This document shows positions 27,766 through 35,358 of a stretch of 45,274 bases of DNA, in pieces. Source of the stretch: VBAS01 sp035318985. GTDB lineage: Bacteria; Bacteroidota; Bacteroidia; Chitinophagales; Chitinophagaceae. Each line of letters opens with the position of its first letter. The stretch's first letter is position 1. Location of the stretch: positions 1 to 45,274 of the forward strand of contig DATHDP010000060.1 of assembly GCA_035318985.1 (NCBI GenBank). Direction: 5' to 3'. Below the pieces are notes generated by a model, which was not told the DNA's origin, ran no database searches, and saw nothing but the letters and a program-made list of their open reading frames with translations. The position numbers were made by a program, and so were the translations under genes.

Positions 27766-29160
27766 ATGAAATACTTTTTTGCGATCATATTTTTGCTGTC
27801 TATTATTTCCGTTAATGCGCAAAAGACTTTTAAACCAAATATCATTTTCATTTTTGCTGACGACCTGGGTTATGGAGATATTGGATGTTATGGTCAGCAA
27901 AAGATCGAGACTCCCAATATTGATAAGCTTGCACAAAAGGGAATGAAGTTTACTCAGTTCTATTCCGGCTCTACTGTTTGCGCACCATCAAGATCAAGTT
28001 TTCTTACAGGCTTGCATACAGGTAATACAGCTATACGGGGAAATGTATCTTATCCACCAGAAGGGCAAACACCAATACCAGATTCAGTAATAACATTCGC
28101 AAACCTGCTTCAGCAAAATGGTTATGCAACGGCTGCATTTGGTAAATGGGGTCTTGGATATGTTACTACAAGTGGTGATCCGAATAAGAAAGGGTTTGAC
28201 CTTTTTTATGGTTACAATTGCCAAACCCTTGCTCATAATTATTATCCCGATCATTTATGGAACAATCATGACCGGATAGATTTTGCTGCGAAAGACAGTG
28301 TTTATTCAGCCGACATCATTCATCAGCAGGCATTACAATACATTAAAAACTCCGGAGAAAAACCTTTCTTTATTTATTTGCCGTATACCATTCCTCACGG
28401 CGAAGTAATAGCTCCTCACGACAGTGTCTATTATTATTACATTAAAAAATTTAATGAACAACCGGTTACTGCAAAGAGAATGTATGATGGTCGTCCGCTT
28501 GGTGAGTATCCGCATGCAAGTTTTGCAGCAATGGTGTCAAGACTTGATAAATATGTTGGCGAGATCGTAAAACTGGTAGAAGAAAAAGGAATTGCCAATA
28601 ACACATTGATCATTTTTACAAGTGATAACGGGCCACATAAAGAAGGTGGCGGAGATCCGGATTTCTTTAACAGCAATGGGATCTACAAAGGAATAAAAAG
28701 AGACCTATACGAAGGAGGAATAAGAGTTCCTTTTATTGCTAATTGGCCCGGAAAAATAAGATTATCAGTGGTACACAAACCTGCAGCGCTTTGGGATATG
28801 TATCCTACATTTCTTGAAATGGCAGGAGTGCCTGTTAAGAAAAACATAGATGGCATTTCCTTAGTGCCTACTTTATTTCAAACAGGCAAACAAAAGCAGC
28901 ATGAATATTTTTATTGGGAGTTTCATGAGAACGATGGCCGCCAGGCCATACGATGGGGAAAGTGGAAAGCAATAAAATTAGCCGTTACTAAAGTTCTCGA
29001 TCCGGCTATTGAATTATATGATCTGGATAAGGATCCACAGGAGGTAAATAATATAGCTGCACAAAATCCAGATATCGTTAAGAAGATGGCAGAACTGTTT
29101 TCAAAAGAACATAAGTATAATCCTGATTGGCCTTTATTGTTTAGAGAGATAAGCAAATAA
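27766..29160 (+). CDS. Secreted S1-family sulfatase (formylglycine-dependent)
   Basis: A 464-residue protein with a signal peptide (1-18, ending SVNA). Alkaline-phosphatase-superfamily sulfatase motifs are PNIIFIFADDLGYGDIG with metal-binding Asp32/Asp33, and the maturation signature VCAPSRSSFLTG, in which Cys72 is converted to formylglycine by a sulfatase-modifying enzyme not seen here. Further motifs are AAFGKWGLG, FIYLPYTIPH, IIFTSDNGPHKEGGG and KGIKRDLYEGGIRVPFIANWPG. It would hydrolyse a sulfate ester of a sugar or aryl compound in the periplasm. Its presence beside a pectin-type locus is unusual because land-plant pectin is not sulfated. It is separated from the GH105 by the large palindrome, so it may be an independent unit. 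Confidence 0.92.
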   Translation: MKYFFAIIFLLSIISVNAQKTFKPNIIFIFADDLGYGDIGCYGQQKIETPNIDKLAQKGMKFTQFYSGSTVCAPSRSSFLTGLHTGNTAIRGNVSYPPEGQTPIPDSVITFANLLQQNGYATAAFGKWGLGYVTTSGDPNKKGFDLFYGYNCQTLAHNYYPDHLWNNHDRIDFAAKDSVYSADIIHQQALQYIKNSGEKPFFIYLPYTIPHGEVIAPHDSVYYYYIKKFNEQPVTAKRMYDGRPLGEYPHASFAAMVSRLDKYVGEIVKLVEEKGIANNTLIIFTSDNGPHKEGGGDPDFFNSNGIYKGIKRDLYEGGIRVPFIANWPGKIRLSVVHKPAALWDMYPTFLEMAGVPVKKNIDGISLVPTLFQTGKQKQHEYFYWEFHENDGRQAIRWGKWKAIKLAVTKVLDPAIELYDLDKDPQEVNNIAAQNPDIVKKMAELFSKEHKYNPDWPLLFREISK

Positions 29161-29203
29161 AACATTTAGGATAATGATTATATATGATTAAATGACTTTA
29201 GAA

Positions 29204-29233
29204 AGTTGCATATATTTATGTATTACTGCAACT
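29204..29233. repeat. Small inverted repeat after sulfatase
   Basis: AGTTGCA (29204-29210) and TGCAACT (29227-29233) form a 7-bp stem with a 16-base AT-rich loop, 44 bp after the sulfatase stop. There is no T run, so it is not a convincing terminator. The 235 bp between the sulfatase and the next + strand gene otherwise hold the flipped gene fragment described separately. Confidence 0.35.
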
Positions 29234-29271
29234 CTAATTGTGTAGCACTAAACTCAAAAGTGACAAGAATA

Positions 29272-29440
29272 CCTGCCTTTCTGATAATGTTCTTCGGTTT
29301 GCTCTTTCAATTGCTGAAAATAAACCATCGGGTCAAACTCGCCGAAATTGACTCCTTTAAACCGATCGATAAAATAGTCAAGTGTCGCAAGTAAGATGTC
29401 CCTATGTCGTTTTAGTTCTGATTGCCTTTCTTCGGGTAGG
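29272..29440 (-). pseudogene. Inverted N-terminal fragment of the accessory gene at 29441-30064
   Basis: Read on the minus strand, this 169-bp segment is open throughout and encodes a protein-like stretch ending DPMVYFQQLKEQTEEHYQKGR, with an ATG at 29328. The last codon (AGG at 29274-29272) corresponds to the AGG at 29438-29440 on the plus strand, which is followed by LTRLKQWLRDLT. Flipping 29272-29440, whose ends are CCT and AGG, gives ...QKGR-LTRLKQW... in one frame. The simplest reading is that the 5' end of one gene has been inverted, either by a switch, by an ancient rearrangement or by an assembly error. No ATG, GTG or TTG lies upstream of 29328 in this frame. Confidence 0.55.
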
Positions 29441-30064
29441 TTGACACGACTTAAACAGTGGCTTCGAGATTTGACCGAAGAACCAAGAGAGACAGGAGAT
29501 TTGAGTTTTGGCAATTATGTAAAAGAAAAAACAGGTTACGAAATTGACATCTTCGGCGGTTTTACAAAACGCATTGACAAAATCATTGAACGTAAACGTA
29601 TCAAAACTGAAAACGAATACCGTGACGTTTTATCAATTATTGATAATCTTTGTCAACAATCTCCCGTTGATCAAGATAAGATTGACGTTCTAAATAATTT
29701 ATTGATAGACTTCGATGACAGAATAAGCGGGACAAAAACACCTAAGAGCAATCGCAAATCCTTAGCACCAAAAAAATACTTTACCAATCAGCTTTCGGAA
29801 AATCTTTCGCCAGACAACAGGCGAAAATTGACACTTACGGAACACGGCGACGAAAGTTATGCTTCGACACAGGTAATGATTCAATTTGAAGAATCTGGTT
29901 CAGGTGTATATGCTGCAAACGGGATAAACTTAGGAATCAAAACTTATTGGAAAGACAATAATACAATCGTTATTGAAACAAAGAAAAGCTATTTATCTCT
30001 GCAGAAATGGGAGCAGGTTCAAAGCTTTCAAGACATTGTAAAAGTAGAATACATAGAAACATGA
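29396..30064 (+). CDS. Accessory protein of unknown function, 5' end apparently replaced by inversion
   Basis: The open frame from the ATG at 29396 gives 222 residues, but the first 15 (MSLCRFSSDCLSSGR) are the antisense reading of the inverted fragment. From LTRLKQWLRDLTEEPRETGD onward the sequence looks like a real protein: a charged helical region (about 16-110, with GYEIDIFGGFTKRIDKII and a DFDDRIS end), a linker rich in Lys/Ser/Pro, and a C-terminal beta-rich part (about 135-222, TLTEHGDESYASTQVMI through IVKVEYIET). I do not recognise a function. It stands alone between the sugar locus and the his operon, convergent with hisIE, as expected of an accessory insertion. It has no signal peptide or membrane segment, so it is probably cytoplasmic. 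Confidence 0.5.
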   Translation: MSLCRFSSDCLSSGRLTRLKQWLRDLTEEPRETGDLSFGNYVKEKTGYEIDIFGGFTKRIDKIIERKRIKTENEYRDVLSIIDNLCQQSPVDQDKIDVLNNLLIDFDDRISGTKTPKSNRKSLAPKKYFTNQLSENLSPDNRRKLTLTEHGDESYASTQVMIQFEESGSGVYAANGINLGIKTYWKDNNTIVIETKKSYLSLQKWEQVQSFQDIVKVEYIET

Positions 30065-30167
30065 CTAATAACAAACAGAGGGCATGCAGGCAACAAACGC
30101 ATTTATACTTTTTGAGTGTGTGGCAAAGTGGAGTTCAACTACTGTAACATTGCTCAAGGTATAACGA

Positions 30168-30794
30168 TCATTTATGTCTTTGACCTAAAACATTTAAAAC
30201 ATCTTCCAACTTATAATTTTTTGCTTTTAATAAAACGAGATAATGGTAAAGAAGATCAGCAGCTTCACCCAAAAATTTTTCTTTATTATCGTCTTTACTT
30301 TCGATCACAAGTTCAACAGCCTCTTCACCCACTTTCTGTGCAATTTTATTTATTCCTTTTGCAAAAAGCGACGAAGTGTATGATGAATCGGAAGGATTAT
30401 TTTTTCTATCAGCTATTATTTCTTGCAATTTCTCTAATGAAAATGACGAGTTGTTTTCATTAAAGCAAGTATCGGCGCCGGTATGGCAAACAGGGCCGGT
30501 GGGAGAGGCCTTGACCAGCAACGTATCATTATCACAATCAACAATAATTTCTTTCACCAATAAAAAATTATTACTTGTTTCACCTTTTGTCCAAAGCCGT
30601 TGTTTACTGCGACTAAAAAAAGTCACTTTGCCATCAGCCTTTGTTTTAGCAAGCGATTCTTCATTCATAAAACCAAGCATCAGCACTTTATTACTTATAC
30701 TGTCTTGTATAATTACTGGCATTAAGCCATCTGAATATTTTGAAAAATCAGGATTAATACCCCCAACCCCTAAAGGGGCGTTTTGAGAATTCAT
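30168..30794 (-). CDS. hisIE: Bifunctional phosphoribosyl-AMP cyclohydrolase / phosphoribosyl-ATP pyrophosphatase
   Basis: A 208-residue fusion catalysing steps 2 and 3 of histidine synthesis. The HisI half (about 14-115) has DFSKYSDGLMPVI, VLMLGFMNEES, VTFFSRSKQRLWTKGETS, the metal-binding DCDNDTLL and PVCHTGADTCF. The HisE half (about 120-208) has SYTSSLFAKGINKIAQKVGEEAVELVIES-type sequence and AADLLYHYLVLL. Residues 5-13 (NAPLGVGGI) are encoded by a GC-rich palindromic element and form an extension ahead of the usual start of the family. It is the last gene of the operon, 3 bp after the 61-aa membrane protein. No clear terminator is seen downstream. Confidence 0.95.
   Translation of the reverse strand: MNSQNAPLGVGGINPDFSKYSDGLMPVIIQDSISNKVLMLGFMNEESLAKTKADGKVTFFSRSKQRLWTKGETSNNFLLVKEIIVDCDNDTLLVKASPTGPVCHTGADTCFNENNSSFSLEKLQEIIADRKNNPSDSSYTSSLFAKGINKIAQKVGEEAVELVIESKDDNKEKFLGEAADLLYHYLVLLKAKNYKLEDVLNVLGQRHK
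30760..30780 (-). repeat. GC-rich palindromic element inside 5' end of hisIE
   Basis: On the coding strand it reads CGCCCCTTTAGGGG followed by TTGGGGG, that is, a 12-base palindrome plus a G-rich tail. It is translated in frame into the N-terminal residues NAPLGVGG of HisIE. The same architecture recurs near the starts of hisA, hisB and hisC. Confidence 0.8.
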
Positions 30795-30797
30795 AAT

Positions 30798-30983
30798 TTA
30801 ATTTTTTTCGTTATCTGGATCATCGCTCTTTTCGCTATCTGGTTTTTGCAACTGGTTCATCAATCTTTCAAATCTTTCTTCTCGTCGTTCATGCTCATTT
30901 TCTCTTCTTGTGGCTTCTTTTCTCGTCATATATGAGCTAAGAATAATAGCAGCAACTAATATTACCAGGACGATGTATATCAT
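30798..30983 (-). CDS. Small single-span membrane protein embedded in the his operon
   Basis: A 61-residue protein. Residues 2-18 (IYIVLVILVAAIILSSY region) form one transmembrane helix. The rest is a highly charged helix (REENERR-like composition, RREERFERLMNQLQK) ending in an acidic, Ser-rich tail. Its ATG overlaps the hisF stop by four bases and its own stop lies 3 bp before hisIE, so it is translated as part of the operon and is not a chance frame. I do not recognise a family. A charged coiled-coil tail on a membrane anchor suggests a scaffold or partner-binding role, but no function can be assigned. Confidence 0.75.
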   Translation of the reverse strand: MIYIVLVILVAAIILSSYMTRKEATRRENEHERREERFERLMNQLQKPDSEKSDDPDNEKN

Positions 30984-31738
30984 AAACGAACGGGTATATT
31001 TTGTCGATACAAAAATTGTTTAAGGTCGGGAATAGCAATTTCTTTAAAATGAAAAATACTTGCAGCTAATGCTGCATCTGCAGAAGCTTTTTCAAACACT
31101 TCAACAAAATGCTCTATATTTCCTGCGCCACCACTTGCAATGATCGGAACCGGTAACGTTTCCGAAAGTAATTTTGTTACTTCAATTGCAAAACCATTTT
31201 TTGTTCCATCATGATTCATGGATGTAAGTAAGATTTCTCCAGCGCCTCTGTCAACCGCTTCATTGGCCCAGTCAAAACATTTTTTATCTGTCTTTGTTCG
31301 ACCGCCATTCAGATAAACATACCACTCACCGTCCTCTTCCTTTTTTGTATCAATGGCAAGTACCACACACTGGCTGCCGAATTCTTTGGAAAGCTCATTT
31401 ATCAATTGCGGGTTTTTAAATGCAGATGTATTTATTGATATTTTATCAGCCCCATTTTGTAATAATACATTTACATCTTCCACACTGCTGATACCACCGC
31501 CTACAGTAAAGGGAATATTTACATGATGGGCGATCTTATTTACAAGTTCACTTAATGTTTTTCTTTTTTCTATTGTTGCGGTAATGTCCAGGAAAACTAA
31601 TTCATCGGCTCCTTCTTTTGCATATAATGCTCCCAACTCAACCGGATCACCCGCATCACGAAGATTGATGAAGTTGGTTCCCTTTACAGTTCTGCCATCT
31701 TTAATATCCAAACAAGGTATGATTCGTTTTGTCAACAT
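30980..31738 (-). CDS. hisF: Imidazole glycerol phosphate synthase cyclase subunit
   Basis: This 252-residue (beta/alpha)8 barrel opens with MLTKRIIPCLDIKDGRTVKG, which holds the catalytic Asp11. The second catalytic Asp lies in VVLAIDTKKEEDG, and the phosphate-binding loops are FTVGGGISS and PIIASGGAGN. It takes ammonia from HisH and converts PRFAR to imidazole glycerol phosphate and AICAR. The length is standard for the family. It starts 19 bp after hisA and its stop overlaps the start of the small membrane protein gene. No palindromic element interrupts this gene, unlike its neighbours hisA, hisB and hisIE. Confidence 0.97.
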   Translation of the reverse strand: MLTKRIIPCLDIKDGRTVKGTNFINLRDAGDPVELGALYAKEGADELVFLDITATIEKRKTLSELVNKIAHHVNIPFTVGGGISSVEDVNVLLQNGADKISINTSAFKNPQLINELSKEFGSQCVVLAIDTKKEEDGEWYVYLNGGRTKTDKKCFDWANEAVDRGAGEILLTSMNHDGTKNGFAIEVTKLLSETLPVPIIASGGAGNIEHFVEVFEKASADAALAASIFHFKEIAIPDLKQFLYRQNIPVRL

Positions 31739-31757
31739 AATTATTTACTTGATCGTA

Positions 31758-32534
31758 TCATAAAAACAGTTTTAGATCTTTCAGCAATATTTTTTTCTCA
31801 TAAATTGCTTTTCCAACAATTGCTCCACTGCATCCTGCCTCTCTGAGTTGTACCAGGTCGTCAATGGATGAGACGCCACCACTTGCAATTAAGTCAATAG
31901 ATGGATGGCTGTTCAAGATTTTTTTATACAGATCGATCCCTGTCCCCTGCAATAACCCGTCTTTGCTGATGTCAGTACAAAAAAATTGTTTTACTCCTTT
32001 TGTCTTGTAATTTTCTATTAAATCAAACACAGAAAGATCAGTTGTTTCTGTCCAGCCTTTTATGGCAAGTTTTTCTTCTTTAACATCAGCGCCGATCATA
32101 AATTTATCTACACCAAACTCTAATAGCCATCCAGTGAGGGTTTCTTCATCTTTTACTGCAATGCTTCCCACTGCAGCAAAGCTGGCTCCTGAATCAAAAC
32201 AAATACTTACATTTTTTTTTGTACTGATGCCACCGCTAAAATCAATTACCAATTCAGTTTTAGAAGCAATTTGTTCCAGCACTTTCCAATTTTTAACCTC
32301 GCCTGCCTTAGCTCCATCGAGATCTACAAGATGTAATCTTTGTAATCCTGCATCTTCGAATTCTTTGGCTACTTCCAAAGGATCTTCATTATAAATTTTC
32401 TTTTGTTCATAATCTCCTTTGGTAAGCCGAACGCATTTACCTTCTATAATATCTATTGCCGGTATTATAAACCCCCAACCCCCTGGAGGGGGCTTTGAAG
32501 TTTCGCTTGTTGATATATTTTTCTTCTCGTTCAT
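31758..32534 (-). CDS. hisA: Phosphoribosylformimino-5-aminoimidazole carboxamide ribotide isomerase
   Basis: A 258-residue (beta/alpha)8 barrel. The family start is IIPAIDIIEGKCVRLTKGDY, with the catalytic Asp at residue 28 here because of a 21-residue extension (MNEKKNISTSETSK followed by PPPGGWGF). Residues 14-21 come from a GC-rich palindromic element. Other motifs are LHLVDLDGAK, IDFSGGIS, FMIGADVKEEKLAIKGW, DISKDGLLQGTG and LIASGGVSS. It isomerises ProFAR to PRFAR. Its start overlaps the hisH stop by four bases. The extension probably projects from the barrel mouth or the N-terminal side, and whether it is tolerated or useful is unknown. Confidence 0.96.
   Translation of the reverse strand: MNEKKNISTSETSKPPPGGWGFIIPAIDIIEGKCVRLTKGDYEQKKIYNEDPLEVAKEFEDAGLQRLHLVDLDGAKAGEVKNWKVLEQIASKTELVIDFSGGISTKKNVSICFDSGASFAAVGSIAVKDEETLTGWLLEFGVDKFMIGADVKEEKLAIKGWTETTDLSVFDLIENYKTKGVKQFFCTDISKDGLLQGTGIDLYKKILNSHPSIDLIASGGVSSIDDLVQLREAGCSGAIVGKAIYEKKILLKDLKLFL
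32472..32493 (-). repeat. GC-rich palindromic element inside 5' end of hisA
   Basis: The coding strand reads GCCCCCTCCAGGGGGTTGGGGG. It has the same layout as the hisIE element, but the palindrome centre is CCTCCAGG instead of CCTTTAGG. It is translated as KPPPGGWG in the N-terminal extension of HisA. Confidence 0.8.
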
Positions 32535-33121
32535 AACTTTAAAAAATTTGAAAGAATTCTTTCCCCTGCTGTTGCTGATTTTTCAGGATGAAACTGTACT
32601 CCGTAGAAATTGTTTTTGCATAACCCGCTGCTATAAGGCTGAACATAGTTTGTTGTAGCAATTGTGTGTTCTCCTTTTGCCGCATAATAGCCATGAACAA
32701 AATAACAATAGCTGTCCTCTGTTACATTTTTAAATAGATCGGTCTTTAAATCATATATAGAGTTCCAACCAATCTGTGGGACTTTTAACTTTTCACTTTT
32801 CACTTTAAACTTTTTTACATCCTCATCAAAAATTCCCAGGCATTCTGTATCATTCTCTTCAGAATATTTACACATTAATTGCATGCCAAGACAAATTCCA
32901 AGTACAGGCTGTGTCAATGAGCAAATAAGTTTATCTAAATTTCTATCTTTTAAATAATTCATCGCTGTACTTGCTTCACCAACTCCCGGAAAAATTACTT
33001 TATCAGCATTTCTTATTTCATCAGCGTTATCGGTAACCATAGCACTATGACCAATTCTTTCCAGTGCATATAAGACTGACCGGATATTCCCTGCATTATA
33101 TTTTATGATCGCAATTTTCAA
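32531..33121 (-). CDS. hisH: Imidazole glycerol phosphate synthase glutamine amidotransferase subunit
   Basis: A 196-residue class I glutamine amidotransferase. The nucleophile elbow is PVLGICLGMQLM with Cys77, and the His/Glu of the triad lie in YGVQFHPEKSA. The N-terminal MKIAIIKYNAGNIRSVLYAL and KVIFPGVGEA segments are typical of HisH. It supplies ammonia to HisF through the barrel. It overlaps hisB upstream and hisA downstream by four bases each, so all three genes are translationally coupled. Unlike its neighbours, it has no GC-rich palindrome at its start. Confidence 0.97.
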   Translation of the reverse strand: MKIAIIKYNAGNIRSVLYALERIGHSAMVTDNADEIRNADKVIFPGVGEASTAMNYLKDRNLDKLICSLTQPVLGICLGMQLMCKYSEENDTECLGIFDEDVKKFKVKSEKLKVPQIGWNSIYDLKTDLFKNVTEDSYCYFVHGYYAAKGEHTIATTNYVQPYSSGLCKNNFYGVQFHPEKSATAGERILSNFLKL

Positions 33122-34299
33122 AGCATTCCTTTTGTTGTTGGAAGAAACATGTTCTCTACATCTCTTTTTATAGCCATCTTAATTGATTTAGCAAGAGCTT
33201 TAAAAATAGATTCGATCTTGTGATGTTCGTTATCGCCTTCTACTTTGATATTCAAATTGCATTTTGCCGCATCGCTGAATGATTTAAAAAAATGGTAGAA
33301 CATTTCTGTTGGCATATCGCCAATTTTCTCTCTTGAGAATTTTGCATCCCAAACTAACCAGCTTCTTCCACCAAAGTCAATGGCAACTTGTGCCAAGCTA
33401 TCATCCATTGGTAATAAAAACCCATAACGATTAATGCCTGCTTTATTATCTAATGCTTTTGCAAATGCTTCACCTAATGCAATAGCAGTGTCTTCAATGG
33501 TATGATGCTCGTCAATATGCAGATCGCCTTTTACTGTGATCTTAAGATCGGCTCCACTATGTTTTCCTAGTTGATCAAGCATGTGATCAAAGAAACTCAA
33601 ACCTGTTTTGATCTCTGTTTTGCCAATGCCATCAAGGTTTAATTCGATGTTGATCTTTGTTTCGTTTGTATTGCGTTCGTGGTTAACTATACGGTTTCCC
33701 AATTTCAGAAACTCATATATCTTTTTCCATTCGGTTGTTTCTAAAACAATTGTTGATTGTAATGTTTTTAGCGTATCATTGATCTCGGCGCCACCGAGAT
33801 TTGGGTCATTATTTATCCAGATGGCTTTGCAACCAAGATTTTTTGCGAGTTGTACGTCAGTAATTCTATCACCGATCACAAACGAATTTGCCAGGTCATA
33901 ATCAGGATTGTTCAAATATTTTGTAAACATACCAACCCCCGGTTTTCGTGTCGGTGCATTTTCTTTTTCAAAAGTTTTATCGATCAGCACTTTGCTGAAA
34001 TTTATTCCTTCAGTTCTTAACTGTTTTAAAATAAAATTATGTACAGGTAAAAAAGATTCTTCAGGAAATGAAGATGTTCCTAATCCATCCTGGTTAGTCG
34101 GCATCACCAATTCGTAATCAAGTTCCCTGTCGATTCTTGAAAGCCATGTAAATACACCAGGATAAAATTCAAGCTTGTCAAATGAATCTATCTGGTAAGT
34201 GGGTGGGGCTTCTTTGATGATCGTGCCATCCCTGTCTATAAATAAAACTCTTTTGCCCCCTGTCCCCCTAAAGGGGGAACTTAGATTTGATGAATTCAT
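33118..34299 (-). CDS. hisB: Bifunctional histidinol-phosphatase / imidazoleglycerol-phosphate dehydratase
   Basis: A 393-residue fusion. The N-terminal HAD phosphatase (about 17-170) has VLFIDRDGTII with nucleophile region Asp22/Asp24, MPTNQDGLGTSSFP and VIGDRITDVQLAKNLG. The C-terminal dehydratase (about 205-393) has FFDHMLDQLGKHSGADL, HIDEHHTIEDTAIALGEA and EMFYHFFKSFSDAAKCNLN, with the manganese-binding His clusters. It performs steps 6 and 8 of the pathway. Residues 7-16 (SSPFRGTGGK) come from a palindromic element and extend the N-terminus by about 14 residues. The start directly abuts the hisC stop with no spacer. Confidence 0.96.
   Translation of the reverse strand: MNSSNLSSPFRGTGGKRVLFIDRDGTIIKEAPPTYQIDSFDKLEFYPGVFTWLSRIDRELDYELVMPTNQDGLGTSSFPEESFLPVHNFILKQLRTEGINFSKVLIDKTFEKENAPTRKPGVGMFTKYLNNPDYDLANSFVIGDRITDVQLAKNLGCKAIWINNDPNLGGAEINDTLKTLQSTIVLETTEWKKIYEFLKLGNRIVNHERNTNETKINIELNLDGIGKTEIKTGLSFFDHMLDQLGKHSGADLKITVKGDLHIDEHHTIEDTAIALGEAFAKALDNKAGINRYGFLLPMDDSLAQVAIDFGGRSWLVWDAKFSREKIGDMPTEMFYHFFKSFSDAAKCNLNIKVEGDNEHHKIESIFKALAKSIKMAIKRDVENMFLPTTKGML
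34256..34280 (-). repeat. GC-rich palindromic element inside 5' end of hisB
   Basis: The coding strand reads TTCCCCCTTTAGGGGGACAG followed by GGGG. It is the same palindrome plus G-rich tail as in hisIE, but is read in a different frame (CCC TTT AGG GGG here; CCT TTA GGG in hisIE). The third frame would give a TAG stop. Confidence 0.8.
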
Positions 34300-35355
34300 C
34301 TAATTTGATTTTAGTTTTGATAACTCTTCTATCAATTGTTTGTTCTCTTCTGGTGTGCCAACCGTGATACGTAAACTGTCTTCACATAAAACAACTTTGC
34401 TTCTGTCCCGAACAATAATCCCTTTTTGACATAGCTGCTCATAAATATTTCTTGCAGCCTTCATTTTCACCAATAAAAAATTAGCATCCGATGGAAATAC
34501 AGCTTCTGTATAGAAAAGATTTGATAATTCAGTTTTCAATTTTTCTCTTTCTATAACAGTCGTGCTTATATGCTCATTTACCCAATCAATATTGTCCAAC
34601 GCTTCCAATGCCAACAATTGAGTGGCGGTATTTATATTATAAGGATACTTTACTTTGTTCATCAGATCAATGATCGGTTGTGAGGCAAATGCCATCCCTA
34701 ATCTTAATCCTGCCAATCCCCATGCTTTACTCAGGGTTTGCATAACAATGAGATTGGGATATTCTGTTAACTCACCAGTAAAAGATCTTTGTTTAGAATA
34801 ATTAATATAGGCCTCATCTATTACAACAATGCCATCAAAATTATTCAGGATAATTTCTACATCAGCACGGTTAATGCTATTGCCGGTTGGATTATTTGGT
34901 GAACAGATAAAAATTAACTTAGTGAGAGGGTCGATTGAATTTGCAATTCCATCAATGTCTAACTGATATTCTTTTGTAAGGGTAACCTTTTTTATTTTCA
35001 CATCATTCATTTCTGCACACACTTCATACATGCCATAGGTAGGGGGCAGGATTATAGAATTGTCGCGACCCGGAGTACAAAAGATGCGGTACAAAAGATC
35101 AATCGCCTCATCACTTCCATTGCCAAGAAAAATATTTTGCGTGGGTACTCCTTTGACCTTACTTAGTTTTTCTTTTACCTGCATTTGCAATGGATCAGGA
35201 TAGCGGTTAAAATTGTCAGGCAATGGCGATCCAAAAGAATTTTCATTTGCGTCAAGATAAATAGAAGCTTCTCCGGTGAACTCATGTCTTGCCGATGAGT
35301 AAGCGGTCATCTTTTTGATATTATCACGAACCAAACTATCTAAACTAAATTCCAT
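34300..35355 (-). CDS. hisC: Histidinol-phosphate aminotransferase
   Basis: A 351-residue class I/II PLP-dependent aminotransferase converting imidazole acetol phosphate to histidinol phosphate. It shows IYLDANENSFGSP and RYPDPLQ near the start, FLGNGSDEAIDLLYR, FICSPNNPTGNSI, VVIDEAYINYS, and the PLP-lysine region TLSKAWGLAGLRLGMAFA. The C-terminus has RITVGTPEENKQLI. The length is usual. It has no N-terminal extension, but a palindromic element lies directly upstream of its ATG, where its AGGAGGG tail could serve as a ribosome-binding site. That is notable in a phylum that rarely uses Shine-Dalgarno pairing. Confidence 0.96.
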   Translation of the reverse strand: MEFSLDSLVRDNIKKMTAYSSARHEFTGEASIYLDANENSFGSPLPDNFNRYPDPLQMQVKEKLSKVKGVPTQNIFLGNGSDEAIDLLYRIFCTPGRDNSIILPPTYGMYEVCAEMNDVKIKKVTLTKEYQLDIDGIANSIDPLTKLIFICSPNNPTGNSINRADVEIILNNFDGIVVIDEAYINYSKQRSFTGELTEYPNLIVMQTLSKAWGLAGLRLGMAFASQPIIDLMNKVKYPYNINTATQLLALEALDNIDWVNEHISTTVIEREKLKTELSNLFYTEAVFPSDANFLLVKMKAARNIYEQLCQKGIIVRDRSKVVLCEDSLRITVGTPEENKQLIEELSKLKSN

Positions 35356-35358
35356 AGA

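Noticed and set aside
29161..30167. CRISPR array or tRNA-associated attachment site in the accessory gap
   Set aside because: No regularly spaced repeats, no tRNA-like cloverleaf and no duplicated ends were found.
30116..30463. Plus-strand open frame overlapping the 3' end of hisIE
   Set aside because: It is antisense to well-conserved HisE coding sequence and its translation has no protein-like pattern.
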